64,000 bases of DNA from Epiperipatus broadwayi (GCA_028023455.1 JAQFVV010012423.1:8412269-8476268), one strand, 5' to 3'; counted from the first letter of the stretch, positions 12,458 through 24,039 are shown. Translations and numbers: made by a program. Notes: generated by a model not told the origin, from the sequence alone.

Positions 12458-12893
12458 TATTACACATTAGACATGTCTGCCTATCCCTTGTATATGTATT
12501 TAATGGATTATCTCCTGTACATGAGGGGTCAGATTGACCTTTAGGTCAACATGGGTGTGACAACAATTTCAGCCTAAGGGTGGCTGGCCTTTGAGCGTTC
12601 CATCATCAGATTTTCAATTGGATGGACGGTTGAAGAGTTGGAGTGTGGAGTACATTGAAACCTGTCCATTAAAGCAGGAGGATTTGCTATCTTAATATAT
12701 ATCTGAGCACTTGTAGCATATATGTGTAGAGATGGTAATCTGGACCAACTGATGATTGCTGGTTTAGCATGGAATATGTATATTGGTGATTATTTATCTT
12801 TTCGACATATGTGTGTTCAGGTGTATCAGTGTTATGAGATAGTGTGGAGAGTGGTGGATCATATGAAAGTCTGTGCTCATACCCTGTCTATTA
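12015..12893. repeat. Large inverted repeat (two head-to-head copies)
   Basis: Left arm 12015-12391 and right arm 12513-12893 are reverse complements of about 380 bp with few differences (for example a 4-bp AGCC present only in the right arm), separated by a ~120-bp spacer. The outer ends read TAATAGACAGGGT and its complement. The open stretch at 12722-12970 is only a by-product of the arm. A diverged third copy lies at 54470-54790. Each arm carries CTGATGA followed by a stem-loop and GAAA (see findings). No coding capacity, so it is a non-autonomous foldback element. Confidence 0.85.
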
Positions 12894-13604
12894 AAAATAC
12901 TATAAATTGTCCAAGAAAACATCATCTTTTTTGTCAAAAAAAAAAAAAAAAATTGAATTACTTTTGTTGATTTACCAATTTAGATTCCTGTAGACATATA
13001 TATAGATGCAAATGTATTTTTAAAAACCATTATTCCTGCCTATGAAAACATTTGTGGAACTTAAATAAAAACTGCATACACAAAACTGCTACGTCAAACT
13101 TATTCCATAAGGAAAACAATTCAACCATTATATGCGCTAACTCATGATAAAACTTTAAATATTGTTCTGCATCAATTAAGCAACAATTATACTGTGTGAT
13201 AGCGCACTAATAAATGTCTTGAGGAGTTCAATCTAAAAATTTCTGTGCACGAACGTCATTTAACTCCGGAGCAAGTTGTCATTCGATTTAGTTAATTAAT
13301 ATTAAAAATAAATATATATTTTTTGTAAATTTAGAAGGGAATTAAGTTTATTTAAGCCCACACGTACTTGAAAAAAACAACAACCCAGTAGCATTATATA
13401 GCTAACTTCATTTTGTTTCAAATACATATCGAATTGTATCATCTTTAATATGTCTGCAATAAATAACCGTATGGGTAAAAAAAATGTTTGGTATTTTTTT
13501 TTAACGGTATTCTGTAGTAGTAATAATAATATAATACAAGTTAAAAAAGAAAAAAAGATTAAATCTAGAACGAGGCTGAATTTCTAAACTGGTTTTCGTA
13601 AAGC
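12894..13604 (+). other. Upstream region of the sulfotransferase gene
   Basis: Contains no recognisable gene. The 100 bp before the start codon carry purine-rich and AT-alternating sequence. An in-frame stop (TAA, 13599-13601) lies two codons before the ATG. No TATA box or initiator can be assigned with confidence, and an upstream non-coding exon cannot be excluded. Confidence 0.4.
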
Positions 13605-13899
13605 ATGAATATGTGGAATACAAATATTAAAAGTTTGAGTGCGCTTTTTCTCTGTGGATCTTTAGGGATATTTTATCTTTGGAAATGGCACCGGAACAAA
13701 TTAAAACGAATTCAACACTGGTCAGCCCAGGGATGGGAAGACAATCCTCATGACCCTCATTACAAAAATACTCTGGCGGGAAATAGTTCTACCTATAAGG
13801 GCTGTGTACTTCCTATGTGTTCAAAATACATTTCCGAAGAATTGGAAACTTTTAAAGCATGGAAAGATGATATATATGTAGTTACATTTCCAAAATCAG
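13605..13899 (+). CDS. SULT-family sulfotransferase, coding exon 1 (membrane anchor to PAPS loop)
   Basis: First of six coding exons of a 335-residue PAPS-dependent sulfotransferase, which transfers sulfonate from PAPS to a hydroxyl or amine acceptor. It encodes residues 1-98 plus the first base of codon 99. Residues 8-28 (IKSLSALFLCGSLGIFYLW core) form one hydrophobic segment followed by a basic stretch (KWHRNKLKR). This looks like a signal anchor or N-terminal membrane helix, which typical cytosolic SULTs of about 295 residues lack. Residues 66-70 (KGCVLP) match the GxxLP entry of the fold. The exon ends inside the 5'-phosphosulfate loop TFPKSG (K97 in the position of the conserved Lys). 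The start is supported by an in-frame stop two codons upstream. The donor is G|GTAATT and the intron is phase 1. The substrate is not predictable. Confidence 0.92.
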
Positions 13900-15370
13900 G
13901 TAATTATATAAACTATTTTTATTCTAAAAAATTGCTGTTAAATATTTAGTACCGCATACGTTTAACTCTAGAATACAGAGCCGTGGGGTATATATCGCAT
14001 TTAAAATATTATATTTGCGTAATAAAATTGGATTTGTTTCCGGCACTTCATTCTTTTATAAAATATCTGTATACTGAGACATTAGTAAATGGACAATTAT
14101 CACGATATAAATTTATGTCTGCAAAAAGATTTGGTGCTTTTAAAACATTTTATGACGGCGTTAGATCGTTTTTGTTATGATTTGTTTATATACGTCGTCT
14201 GCACAACAATTTATGACCCATTTATAATTTTCTATAGGACAAACTTAATTAATGTTCATGCCAGCATAATAACTTCAAATATAAAACTTTATAATTTTTA
14301 TTTTATTTATCATTGTAACTTATTTTTATTTCATGAAGATTGCTGATCTAAATGTTTCGTATGTGTGATATTAATTATATTGTAATGAAGTGTTTTATTA
14401 GGTTTTTTTAGATTAAATAAAAAAAGCATGAGATAAATTATTCCTACCTAATATTTGAAAAGTTTTATACAAATTTGATGTAAAATCATCTTTTTAAAAA
14501 CTGAAATTATTTTTTATATAATCAAGTTGTATGTTGTTTTTTTTTCCAATTAACTTTTTTTTAGAAAGAATCTGAAAGATTTTTTTTGTAATCTCGGTTC
14601 CCAAGAAAATAATTAAGAGAAATAGCAGTGACAGTAAGTTAGTTAGTTAATTAAATTCATTTAAAGGATTGATTATGATCTGATAGTTTATTTTTGGTTC
14701 ATATTATTTGATGTTCTTTTATTTTTGATCCTAGAAAGGAAAGACTATTAGACAAATTTGTAAAATAGGATGTGATAATTGTGTTTTATATCCTGCTAAA
14801 ATTTTGCTGTTTTTCATTAATTACTTGTATTTTGCATTTATTAAAAGTGTGAATATGGTTTATAGTATTTTTAATTAATGATAATGTTTATTAAATAATA
14901 CATTTAATTTCAGATTGTTTTCTGAATAACATCTGGATTAATGCTAAGATTATCACAACAAACATTTATACTCAGAGGCTAATCTAATCTGAAAGAAATG
15001 ACAAAGTAAAGGCAGCATAAAAAACAATAAGAATGAGAGGGAATCTGCCAAAAAAAATATAAATCAATATATCAGTGGAGATATCATCTCATCCAGACTT
15101 TTCATTTATTTTATTAACCCTCCAGACTAATTAGGAAATATTAATGTACTTTGAATATTATTTATTTTTGTTCATCCATTTTAGGTTTCAAAGCAAACTT
15201 TATTAGGCAAAAATTGGTTCCATCATATACGGAAAGAAAAATCTTTTTTTTTTCCTTTACTATTAGAGTCTTTGGTAATTGTTATAGTTTTCACATTTCA
15301 GTTCTTAGTGTTGGTCTGTTCTGGCTTTCCATTTTTTCTGTTATGTTTTGTTTATCCATTATATATAATG
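13900..15370 (+). other. Intron 1, first part, no recognised element
   Basis: Non-coding sequence after the exon 1 donor. Open stretches at 13983-14180 and 14089-14346 overlap each other in different frames, show no family motif and are judged accidental. Confidence 0.5.
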
Positions 15371-15376
15371 CTGCTC

Positions 15377-16080
15377 TTATTTTAAAGAGAGACCAAGTGG
15401 TGGCAAAAATGTTCTGTGGTGCAAGAAGATTGTCTCTTTCTTTAAGATTTTGAGCTTGTTATGATATGTGTTAGGATGTTTTCTTGGATTGTTTCCTAAG
15501 TTGAATGTACATTTGGTACACTGTAAGGCATATATGCTGAAAGTGGCTGCATGTATTGTTGGTATTGTGTTTTCCTTGAATGTTTTCAACATTTTTACTA
15601 TTGTGGTTTCACTTTTTCTATAATTGTTCAACATCAGTTGTCTAACTTTCTCGAAGCATCTACAGTAGTGTATCAAATGTTCTTGTGTTTCTGCTTCCCT
15701 GTGACACAAAAACATATTGGATCAACATTTAGGTAGAATCTCCTGAAGTGAATGAAATGTGCTGTAAGTAAAGCATTTAGATTCAATTTGAGGATAAAAG
15801 TAAAAAAAAATTTGTTCTAGGTACCATATTTTGTAATTTTTCGAGTAGTTAGCTATTATCTGTTCCCACTACTGTTAGCTTATTATTATCTTCTTGGTTC
15901 TGAGATAGAAAATCATGTATTTGCCATCCAGTGCTTTCCATCTAATATCTTCAGATTTGTTTTTAGCTTATGGCTTTCATAAGTATGGAGCCTTGGATCT
16001 GGAAGCAGTGCATCTGGATCTTTGGATCTAATGTATCCTTTTTCCAGTACCAACATTTTACCTGTTTGCTTAACTAATAA
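15377..16080 (-). pseudogene. LINE 3' relic with CCHC finger
   Basis: On the minus strand, reading from 16080 downward, a long recognisable frame gives LVKQTGKMLVLEKGYIRSKD, later LKTNLKILDGKHWMANTDFL, then an LNALLTAHFIHFRRFYLN block. After a frameshift comes FLCHREAETQEHLIHYC near 15655-15706. The last part is a C-x2-C...H-x4-C type finger like those at the C-terminus of several non-LTR reverse transcriptases. The 112-codon stretch at 15377-15715 carries this end. The clade is uncertain. It is inactive because of stops and shifts and lies in intron 1 against the gene's direction. Confidence 0.6.
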
Positions 16081-17500
16081 GCTACCAGCTCAAAGTGAAA
16101 AAGACTTTAACATTTTCAATCCATGATAATTTACCTGATGAAATCTGTTATATCTTTATATATTTTAGTATCCTTGTTTTTTAATAATCATAATCACTTT
16201 TAACTTTTGGCTAGAAATCATGTGATAATTTAAAAGTTTGAGTTTTAAAAATAAATAATGAGCTTTACATATGATGTCAAAAATAATTATTACTGTTGAC
16301 TATTATAAGTATGGATTCATATTTTCATTCCATATCACTTGGTTCAAATTATCAAATGGTAAGTGAAATTTTTTAATTCATTTTTAGTAATTTAAAGTAT
16401 TTCCAAGTAGAAACAGTTATGGCATACTTAATAAAATTTGAATATAAGACCTTTTATGAAAATAAATTTTATTAATAAGTGTTACAAGTATAATATAGTA
16501 GCAAATTATTTTATGATACAACAATATTAGTAAGTCTATAATCCTTTGCTATTCTCACAGACATATGTTTCACTTGCTGAACTGAAAACAATTAATTTGA
16601 TTCTAGTTGAAACACAAGTATAGTGTATAAAATGTTTATTTTTTAACTTTTCAAATATTTTTCATGTTTATTGAAGTTTTCAAATATCAACTTCATACTG
16701 TACCGGTCAAATATATATTTTCCACCCAACATGACCTGAATCCACAAAACCGGACTTCAAACCCAGTCAAACCAAAGAATTATATCAAAGACCAAACTGA
16801 ATTCGGACCCAATCCACGGGCTCAGATCAAAACCTAATGGATAATACATATTGACAACACATGAGACTGTGTGCCATGAACTAGCTCAACAGATGTGATG
16901 ATGACTGATACCACTTATCTGACTCTAACTAATGTATGATAAAACAACTACGATATTTCTGAATAAATTCACATATGTGTATTTGGGTTGACAATACAAA
17001 CAGTGAGCATGAATATTTAAAACTAATCAATAAATAATAAACAAACAATCAAGTATGTTTATAAAATATTTAATAATAAGCAAATATTTGTTCAAATATT
17101 TATGATGAGTATTATAAATTATCTCTAGTCTTTGGAGCATAAATTACAATGTACAATAAATAATGGCAGTTGTACTCATATGCCAATAATTAATACATAA
17201 GTATTTAAGAAATATATTTATCTATGCCCTGACAAAGTAGACAAGTGTAAATAACGATACCTATGACGTTTGTGCTGAACGAATTACATACATTACTTGT
17301 TATTTGGTATTTTATTTGGAATAGAAAATATGATTCAAATTTTATGTAAGAAGGAAATGAGATTTATTTTCCACACATCCATAAATCACTTCATGAATAG
17401 CATGATAAATACATAGGGTATAACTTCAATACTTAACAAAGAAAATTATTTAAATTATTGATAAATATAAAATTGTTTGATTTTAATGAAATCAATTCAT
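16081..17500. other. Intron 1 sequence without recognised gene
   Basis: A slightly more GC-rich patch near 16700-16870 (ACCGGTCAAAT, ACCGGACTTCAAACCCAGTC) has no recognisable feature. Confidence 0.4.
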
Positions 17501-17519
17501 TATGATTTATAAAGCAAAA

Positions 17520-18200
17520 GAGCGGACCTTTATTTGAACTAAAAAATAAAACAGTACTAACGCATTATGAGCAGCAAAACGAATATGAAATAAAATGGCT
17601 TGTCAGTGATTCAAGAAGTAGAAGGGCGGCTTGTATTCAACAAGTCCTTTATGCCCTACAAATGATCTATGGAACACAGGGAAAGCCAGGTCAGGACACA
17701 GCCGCGAACCTTTGGTGTTCCAATACAGCGACGAGCGAGGGAGAAACTGATTTTTTATATATTTAAAATAATAATATCACTGAAATGACAAACCCAAGAA
17801 GCAAGAGGATGGCTTGTGTTAGTAGCAACATTCTGAATGGTGATGATATAATGATTAAAATAAGAAAATAAAGGAATGTAATTTTTAATTAAAAGATTGA
17901 ATGTATTGATAACGTGGTTAACACTCGAGGAAAGCTGGGGTCAGAGTAGTATAAAAAGCTGACATTCTCTATTGTCAATTATTATTAGATTATTATATTG
18001 AATTATTATTGGAAGTGATTAGTTATTGATATCTGAGTATTATTATTGTTTAAGGAGAAATGAATGGCTAGATCCGAATGCTGGTGTTCGCCTGTTTTCC
18101 TCTGCTCGTCTCCTGTGTACCATTAGCCAAATGCTGTGGTAGTTTACTCTGTCTCACCTTCTGTCAATGTTTCAACCCACTCTGCCAAATTAAGAGAGCC
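17520..18200. other. GC-richer segment with TATA-like box, possible LTR remnant
   Basis: This stretch stands out from its surroundings by composition (for example GACACAGCCGCGAACCTTTGG near 17695-17715 and GACGAGCGAGGGAG near 17730). It holds GTATAAAAAGCTGACATTC near 17950-17968, a good TATA-like box. Because a gypsy pol relic begins about 2 kb downstream, it may be a regulatory or LTR remnant. No matching downstream LTR was found, so this is only a possibility. Confidence 0.25.
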
Positions 18201-18298
18201 AGACACACTATAGGACAAGTAATCAGGAAGCTGTATTTATGCTTACCAAAAATCTGATTGGATCCAAAGAAAAAGTGATCACCCACAAAAAAAACCCC

Positions 18299-18438
18299 AA
18301 AGATTGTGCTTAAACCACTCATGGAAATCAAAGACTGTGCTTAACCCATTTGTGGAAACCAGAGACTGTATTTAAAGTACTCATGAAAACCAGAGACTGT
18401 GTTCAAACCACACATATAAACCAGAAACTGTGCTGTAC
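18299..18438 (+). repeat. 31-bp tandem repeat, about 4.5 copies
   Basis: Copies start at 18299, 18330, 18361, 18392 and 18423 (partial), each 31 bp, with the core AGAGACTGTGCTTAAACCAC and the tail ATGGAAACC. Adjacent copies differ by a few bases. The spacing is exact. Confidence 0.9.
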
Positions 18439-19560
18439 TTATATCTAGGTAATTATTATCCATGACATCATTATTAAAACTTAAAAATTGAAATACTAGT
18501 ACTAAAAGTTAAAATCTTGCCCTGAATAGAACTCATAAGCATGCATATTTGTTAAATGTATAACATCTCATATGTTTTATATTTTATTATTTTTATTCTT
18601 ATTATTATTGTCTGTAAATAAATTGATGTAAATTATTAGGGTTGTTTACGTCTCCATTTATCCAAGTAAATGTATTGCTGGTCTCGTGTTTAAAAACTAG
18701 CCATGGGTCAAGTGCTTGAAATGTGTTAGTGATTTTTCATGGGTTCCAGTGTAAGTATTGGATGGAACCCTGGGTTTAAACCCTTTATAAATAATCCCCA
18801 TGAAGTATTTTATGTTTCATGCATCCGGAGAGAGTTTACCTTGGTCTAGAAAGGTGACTATTGGTTTAACATTTTATTAAATCTCAATCTGACTGGGTGT
18901 ATGATTGATATATAAATATTAATCATATTTACTCCTCTGCTCGAGTAATGGGGTCCTCTTAAAAGGTCGTATTAAAAATTAATATGTTTAAATATAATTT
19001 AATTAGAACTATATTTAAAATAATAAGTAATTAGATTTAGTATTAAGTAGTAAAAAGGTTTTTATATTTTAATGTTGGGGGTTCCCATTACAAATGTTAT
19101 CCAATGTGAGAGCTCGAATATTCATTCAAATTTAAAAGAAGAGAAAAATGCATAATATAAAAATAATCGGCTCACATAAAGAAATAAAAAAAATATATAA
19201 TTGAAGTGAATAAATTTATGAGAGATGAAAGAGAACAAATGGTACTAATGATAATTCTATGTTATAAAAGAAAGATAAGTGGATTTAGTTTAGTGAAATG
19301 TTATAGTTGGCATTGAAAAAAGAAAAATATATACGTTGTAGATTTAAGTAAATAAATGTGGTGGGCATTGACATTAAGTTAGAAATCGGCATGAAAATGG
19401 TATTAGGGGATTGTAGTGGGGAAAATTGACCGAACACTCGTGTTTAATTATAGATTAATAAAATAAGAAACTAGTAAAGCGATTAAATAAAAATAGTAAA
19501 TAATTTAGTAACCTTATCGATGTGAATAAAATATGGTATTAAAAATACTAATATAAAAAG

Positions 19561-19779
19561 TATTGAGAATATAAAATGATGACAAGAAATGTAAAGTGTT
19601 GAGAATATTAAATGATGTCAAGAAATAAAGCCAAAATGGAGGTTCAAGGTAAAAAAAATAGAAAATGTTTCCAGAGAGGAACAAATGGAGATTCAAGTTA
19701 AAGAAATAGAAAAATGTTCCCAATGAGGAAAATAATGAAACAAAAATTAATAAAGTAGGAAATGTTCCCAGTGAGGAAC
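19561..19779 (+). repeat. Compound tandem repeat (about 35-bp x2, then 50-bp x3)
   Basis: Two units of 36 and 34 bp (19561-19596, 19597-19630) share TTGAGAATAT and AAATGATG(A/T)CAAGAAAT. Three units of about 50 bp follow (19631-19680, 19681-19730, 19731-19779) sharing AAATGTT(T/C)CCA(G/A)(A/T)GAGGAA. The third is the most diverged at its start. Confidence 0.8.
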
Positions 19780-19920
19780 AACTAAATTAAAAAAAAATGA
19801 AATTACGAACAAAAAAGCGAATAGTTGAAATTATAGCATTAATAACCAGCGTGCTTGAAAAGCAAAAAGAAGCAACTGAAGAAAATAAAAATTAGCCTTT
19901 ATCCATTGTATCAATCAGAT

Positions 19921-22060
19921 CATGACTGATAAGGTGAAAAATTTACTTGTCATGTATGTGGATGATATCATCATTGCATCAAGAGATTTATCTGAGAATC
20001 TGTTGTACCTCAAACTATTTCTCTAGGAATGTGATCATAAGAACATTACAATAATTTTGAAAAAGAGCATGATTGCTACTAAAGTACTTTCTTAGGATAT
20101 CTTATAGGTGTTGAATGAATCAAACCCTACCCAGATAAAATTGCTGCTATGCAAAACTTTCCAGAACTAGAAAATAAGAGACAGCTATGCTCACTACTGG
20201 GACTTTGTAATTTTTACAACTGTTTTTATAAGAAATTTGCTTTAGACACTGTCCAGATATCTAAATTGCTTAAAAATGAGAAATCAACTGGAAGATGAAT
20301 TGAATCTTGTAAAATCTAAATTCTTGGGTAAAATAATTTTAAATTATCCAAATTTTGAACAGCCATTCTATATGCCCACTGGTAGTAGTGACTATGGATT
20401 AGGAGTTGTATTATTCCAGTTAGATAAAGATAAAAAGCCTCAGGTTCTATATTTTTTGAGTCATCAATTGAAGGATGCAGAACTGCATTACTCAATTACA
20501 GAAAAGGAAGCACTGGGAGTGATGTGGGCTTTTTCCAAATTGAAGCAATTTTTGTTAGGGTTGCAGAGTATAGTAATAACAAACCATAAGTGTCTAGAAT
20601 TTCTTAATCATCAATATTTGAATAATGATCTACTTGGTGAGGTGGAGCTTCTTTTTGTAGCAGTTTAATTATGTTGTTCACTATTGTTAAGGAAATAATA
20701 ATATTGTCCCTGACATTCTTAGCGGAAATTCAATTAATTATCCAAATCAATATATAAACATAGAAAATCTGTTTTTGACTGCAATCACATTAGCAGTAGA
20801 TGATTCTGTTGAAAAAGATTGAAAAAATTTAGTCAATCTGCAATCACAGAATCCCAAATTGAGGAATGTAATTTTTTGCTCAACTGATAATTCAAGTTCT
20901 GTGGGGACAGCTAAAACTAGTGATTGATGGCAAATTATTATGCTATAGATATATGGATGGCTTACTGATGTATAAGGTTGATTTTAGTAATGATGAATCA
21001 TGGAGAATTGTTATTCCCTCTTGTCTGAGGAAAAAGTTAATTTTCTATTTACAAATTGTATGGGCATTATGGTCCTAGGAAAGTGGAATATGTAGTGCAC
21101 AGACTGATCTACTAGCTTAGGATGTATAATTCTTACTAAATAGACTCCAGTCATGTGAATTATGTTTGGAGACTAAATTTTTGAATAGATACTATGCAGG
21201 AAAGTGGCAATCTATTCTTCCCTAATGAGATTTTAGCAACAATTTTTATGGACATTACTGTCATATTGTAAATACAAATTTCTGTTGGTCACCTATGACT
21301 TATTCAAGTATGTATTCACATACCTGATGTGAAAAGCAGCTGCTTGTGATGTTATAAAGCTTTTGAGAAATTCATTTCCCACTGATTGGAAAATCCGAAT
21401 TCATCCTTATCGAACATGTTGTTTCATTTCTGTCTTCACAATGGATGCATTGATTGAAGGCTCAAAACATAAAACATTTTAATTTCCATTTGTAACTTTC
21501 AATATAACTCCTGTGAGAGAGTGTGATGAGGGAGTTGAGCCAATTATTTAGAATTTACCTTGAGGGAAAATCATCATGATTGGGTGAATCAACTGAAGCA
21601 AGGTTTGATGTATATTAATACAGCACAGAACAAATCCACTGATTTCACTCCAGTGCATCTCCACTCTGGTCATGAGGAGCCAATATTAATTTAAATTCAT
21701 TTACCTACTATTCCAGAATAGTTTAGTCACAGATGATTTGGAAAAGGCTAAGGAAAATATGGCAAGAATGGATGAAAAACAAAGCTTGCAGGGGGTCACA
21801 ACATCCCAATCAGTTTAAAGTTGGAGATTAATATTGGCTCATACTCCTCATGTTAGTCATCCACAGGAACATAAGTTTTTTAATATATATGAGGGATTCT
21901 ATAAGATCGAGAAAAAGATTGGAGTGAATAGATTACATGATTGGTACATCAGACAGGTTAAAAGGGACTTGCAATGCCTAGAGCCTCAGGCCAGTGTATT
22001 ATGAAGGACCAGCATTGCTGTGACTCAAACTTAAACCCCATTATCTCTATATTCTCATGA
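19921..22060 (+). pseudogene. Ty3/gypsy pol relic B
   Basis: Starts inside RT with an intact catalytic YVDD (codons 19955-19966) followed by IIIASRDL. After several stops comes the RT/RNase H connection and an open 130-codon stretch (20276-20668): FLGKIILNYPNFEQPFYMPT, then SSDYGLGVVLFQLDKDKKPQ, LSHQLKDAELHYSITEKEAL and GVMWAFSKLKQFLLG. In the RNase H the usual TDASD reads TGSSD, so the first catalytic Asp is lost, and TDHK reads TNHK. Integrase remnants with many stops continue to about 22.0 kb. Purine-rich CTTGGGGGAG near 22303-22313 could be its polypurine tract. Flanking LTRs were not identified. Confidence 0.7.
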
Positions 22061-22577
22061 ATTTTATTTTGACATTATTAAGGAATTTGAAGGATACTAA
22101 TATAACTTTAATAATGTTTAAACATTGACCTATGATGGTTGATGTTTTCTCACAAGAGGATTGCAAATGTTTACACTTTGTATACCAGTTTGCATCATAC
22201 CATGTTTTTAAAAAATTTTTTTGTTGTTTTGTTGTTATAATGGATTTAGTTAAATTGATAAGGTTGTCTATAATAAGTTAAATGTGAAGATGTATGTTTC
22301 ACTTGGGGGAGTTCTGTTGTTTTATTGGGAGGTCGTATTGTATTCTCCATTTAATATTAAGGAGAGTGTACTTTTTTTGTTAGGCAGAGGATTTGTACAG
22401 GTTGAAAGGATTCATCCTTTACCACCAATTATAGTATTATATATTTTTTCAAAAAAATAAATAAAAGGGAAAATCTATATACAGGAAGAGATTGAAAGAA
22501 AATGGGGTCTATTGCATAAGATTTGAATTGTTTATTAGCAGAGGATGATGGATATTTTATTATTTTGAGGCATATAT

Positions 22578-22880
22578 ATATATAAAATTAAGAGCATGCT
22601 AATGAGCTATAAATAAGCTTTTTTTTATTATGATAAATGCTACTACAAGAGAAGGCATTCAAATCATCTTTATCTTAGATTGTCCCCATCCCCAGACTGG
22701 TTTCGACCTATGGGTCTCTTAGGAGTTGGGACACTAGATTCAAAAAACCAACTCAAGCTAAGCATTTATCTAAAAGGTAAAGATGATTTGAATGCCTTCT
22801 CTTGTAGTAGCATTTATCATAATAAATTTTTTAAAAAAAGCTTGTTTAGAGCTTATTAGCATGCTCTTAATTTTATATAT
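22578..22880. repeat. Foldback element with hammerhead-like loop
   Basis: Left arm 22578-22677 and right arm 22772-22880 are reverse complements (shared AAATTAAGAGCATGCTAAT, GATAAATGCTACTACAAGAG and GGCATTCAAATCATCTTTA). The ~94-bp loop is relatively GC-rich and holds the ribozyme-like motif listed separately. The flank 22880-22927 (GGTAAATGCAAGCTATATAT, then GTCATGTGACATCTGAC) recurs near 53098-53143, and AGCTTT..TGATAAATGCT..CAAGAGAA recurs in the foldback at 55.9 kb, so these are one family. Confidence 0.85.
22681..22733 (-). ncRNA. Hammerhead-ribozyme-like core (one-base defect)
   Basis: On the minus strand: outer helix TGTCCC (22733-22728) with GGGACA (22686-22681); CCTAAGA (22723-22717), which matches the CUGANGA core with its G missing; perfect stem GACC/GGTC with loop CATA (22716-22705); then GAAAC (22704-22700) and GTC (22697-22695), an allowed cleavage triplet. 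The arrangement of conserved parts is that of a hammerhead. The missing G should abolish activity in this copy. This is a motif reading, not a folding calculation. Confidence 0.55.
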
Positions 22881-23516
22881 TGGTAAATGCAAGCTATATA
22901 TAAGTCATGTGACATCTGACTTTTTATTATATATATATATTAGTCATAGATTTGACAATTTATAAAACATGACAATTATTTTTTTTTAAAGCTTATGGTA
23001 AGAAAATGTTGCAAAGCTTTTTTTCCATTGTTTATTATTTTTATTTGATTTCAATGTATTTTTTTCATTATTGATATTTTTTTTTGTTTATTCACCTTCT
23101 TTTGTTGTATTACACATGCCTATTCATGATTCTGGAATTTGGCAATAGTGGTGATATATAGAGTGAATAAAGAAACTGTGAATCACTGAAAATATTAATG
23201 ATTATAATGCATAAAAACATGTAAAAAAATATAATTTGCTTGTTAAAAAAAGGATCTGTGACTTACAAATGTATTTGTTTATTTTATATATCATAAACTT
23301 GTGTTTGCACAGAATATATATATAACCATTGTAAAATATTAAGATTTTTTTATGAAGATCAATAATTATGCTAACAATAGAGTTTAAGTCAGGGTCTCAT
23401 GAAAGTGTAGGATAAACATCATAGAACCAAGTATTATTATTGACAATCACATTAGAAGAATACGAAATTTTGTTATTATCAATTTTTTCATTTTTTTTAC
23501 CTGACAATTTGATTCT

Positions 23517-24039
23517 AATATTCAAATATGTTTAAAAATACATATATACAAGCAACAAAGATTACAAATTATAAAATTATTATATAAAAGCCTTTTTCGG
23601 CAAATTATGTTTTTTTGCCCTTTTCAATATGTCTCCATGATTTAAAGCACATACAGTGACATCTATATCAATACATGAGAGAAGATAGATAAACAAATGG
23701 ATATCTGACATGATCTATTATGTGTTTTTTTTCCCCTCAATTCTACTACAAAATTACTCTGTTATATCTATTGAATGGATATATATCCACATATATTAAT
23801 TAATTAACTATCCATTCTTTATCCATTAACCACTTATTATTTAACTTAATGGATGTTTTGTATATATTCATACAGTTGTATGTATTGATATAGATGTCAC
23901 TGTATGTGCTTTAAATCGTGGAGACATATTGAAAAGGGCAAAAAAACATAATTTGCCGAAAAAGGCTTTTATATAATAATTTTATAATTTGTAATCTTTG
24001 TTGCTTGTATATATGTATTTTTAAACATATTTGAATATT
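23517..24039. repeat. Foldback with two 160-bp arms
   Basis: Arms 23517-23676 and 23880-24039 are almost exact reverse complements of equal length. Shared blocks are AATATTCAAATATGTTTAAA, GCCTTTTTCGGCAAATTATG and CTTTAAATCGTGGAGACAT with its complement. They are separated by a 203-bp AT-rich spacer. No coding sequence and no ribozyme-like core was seen. The arms are far less diverged than the nearby gypsy relic. Confidence 0.9.

Noticed and set aside
12722-12970. 82-codon plus-strand open frame
   Set aside because: It lies wholly in an arm of the 12-kb inverted repeat and runs into a poly-A tract; it has no family motif.
13900-13949. Continuation of the exon 1 frame to a stop at 13947
   Set aside because: A donor G|GTAATT lies exactly after PKSG, and splicing to 28767 restores PKSGTTWMQE, so the read-through tail is intron.
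15551-15736. Plus-strand frame over the LINE 3' relic
   Set aside because: The minus strand gives the CCHC finger and a continuous LINE-like reading; the plus frame is its shadow.
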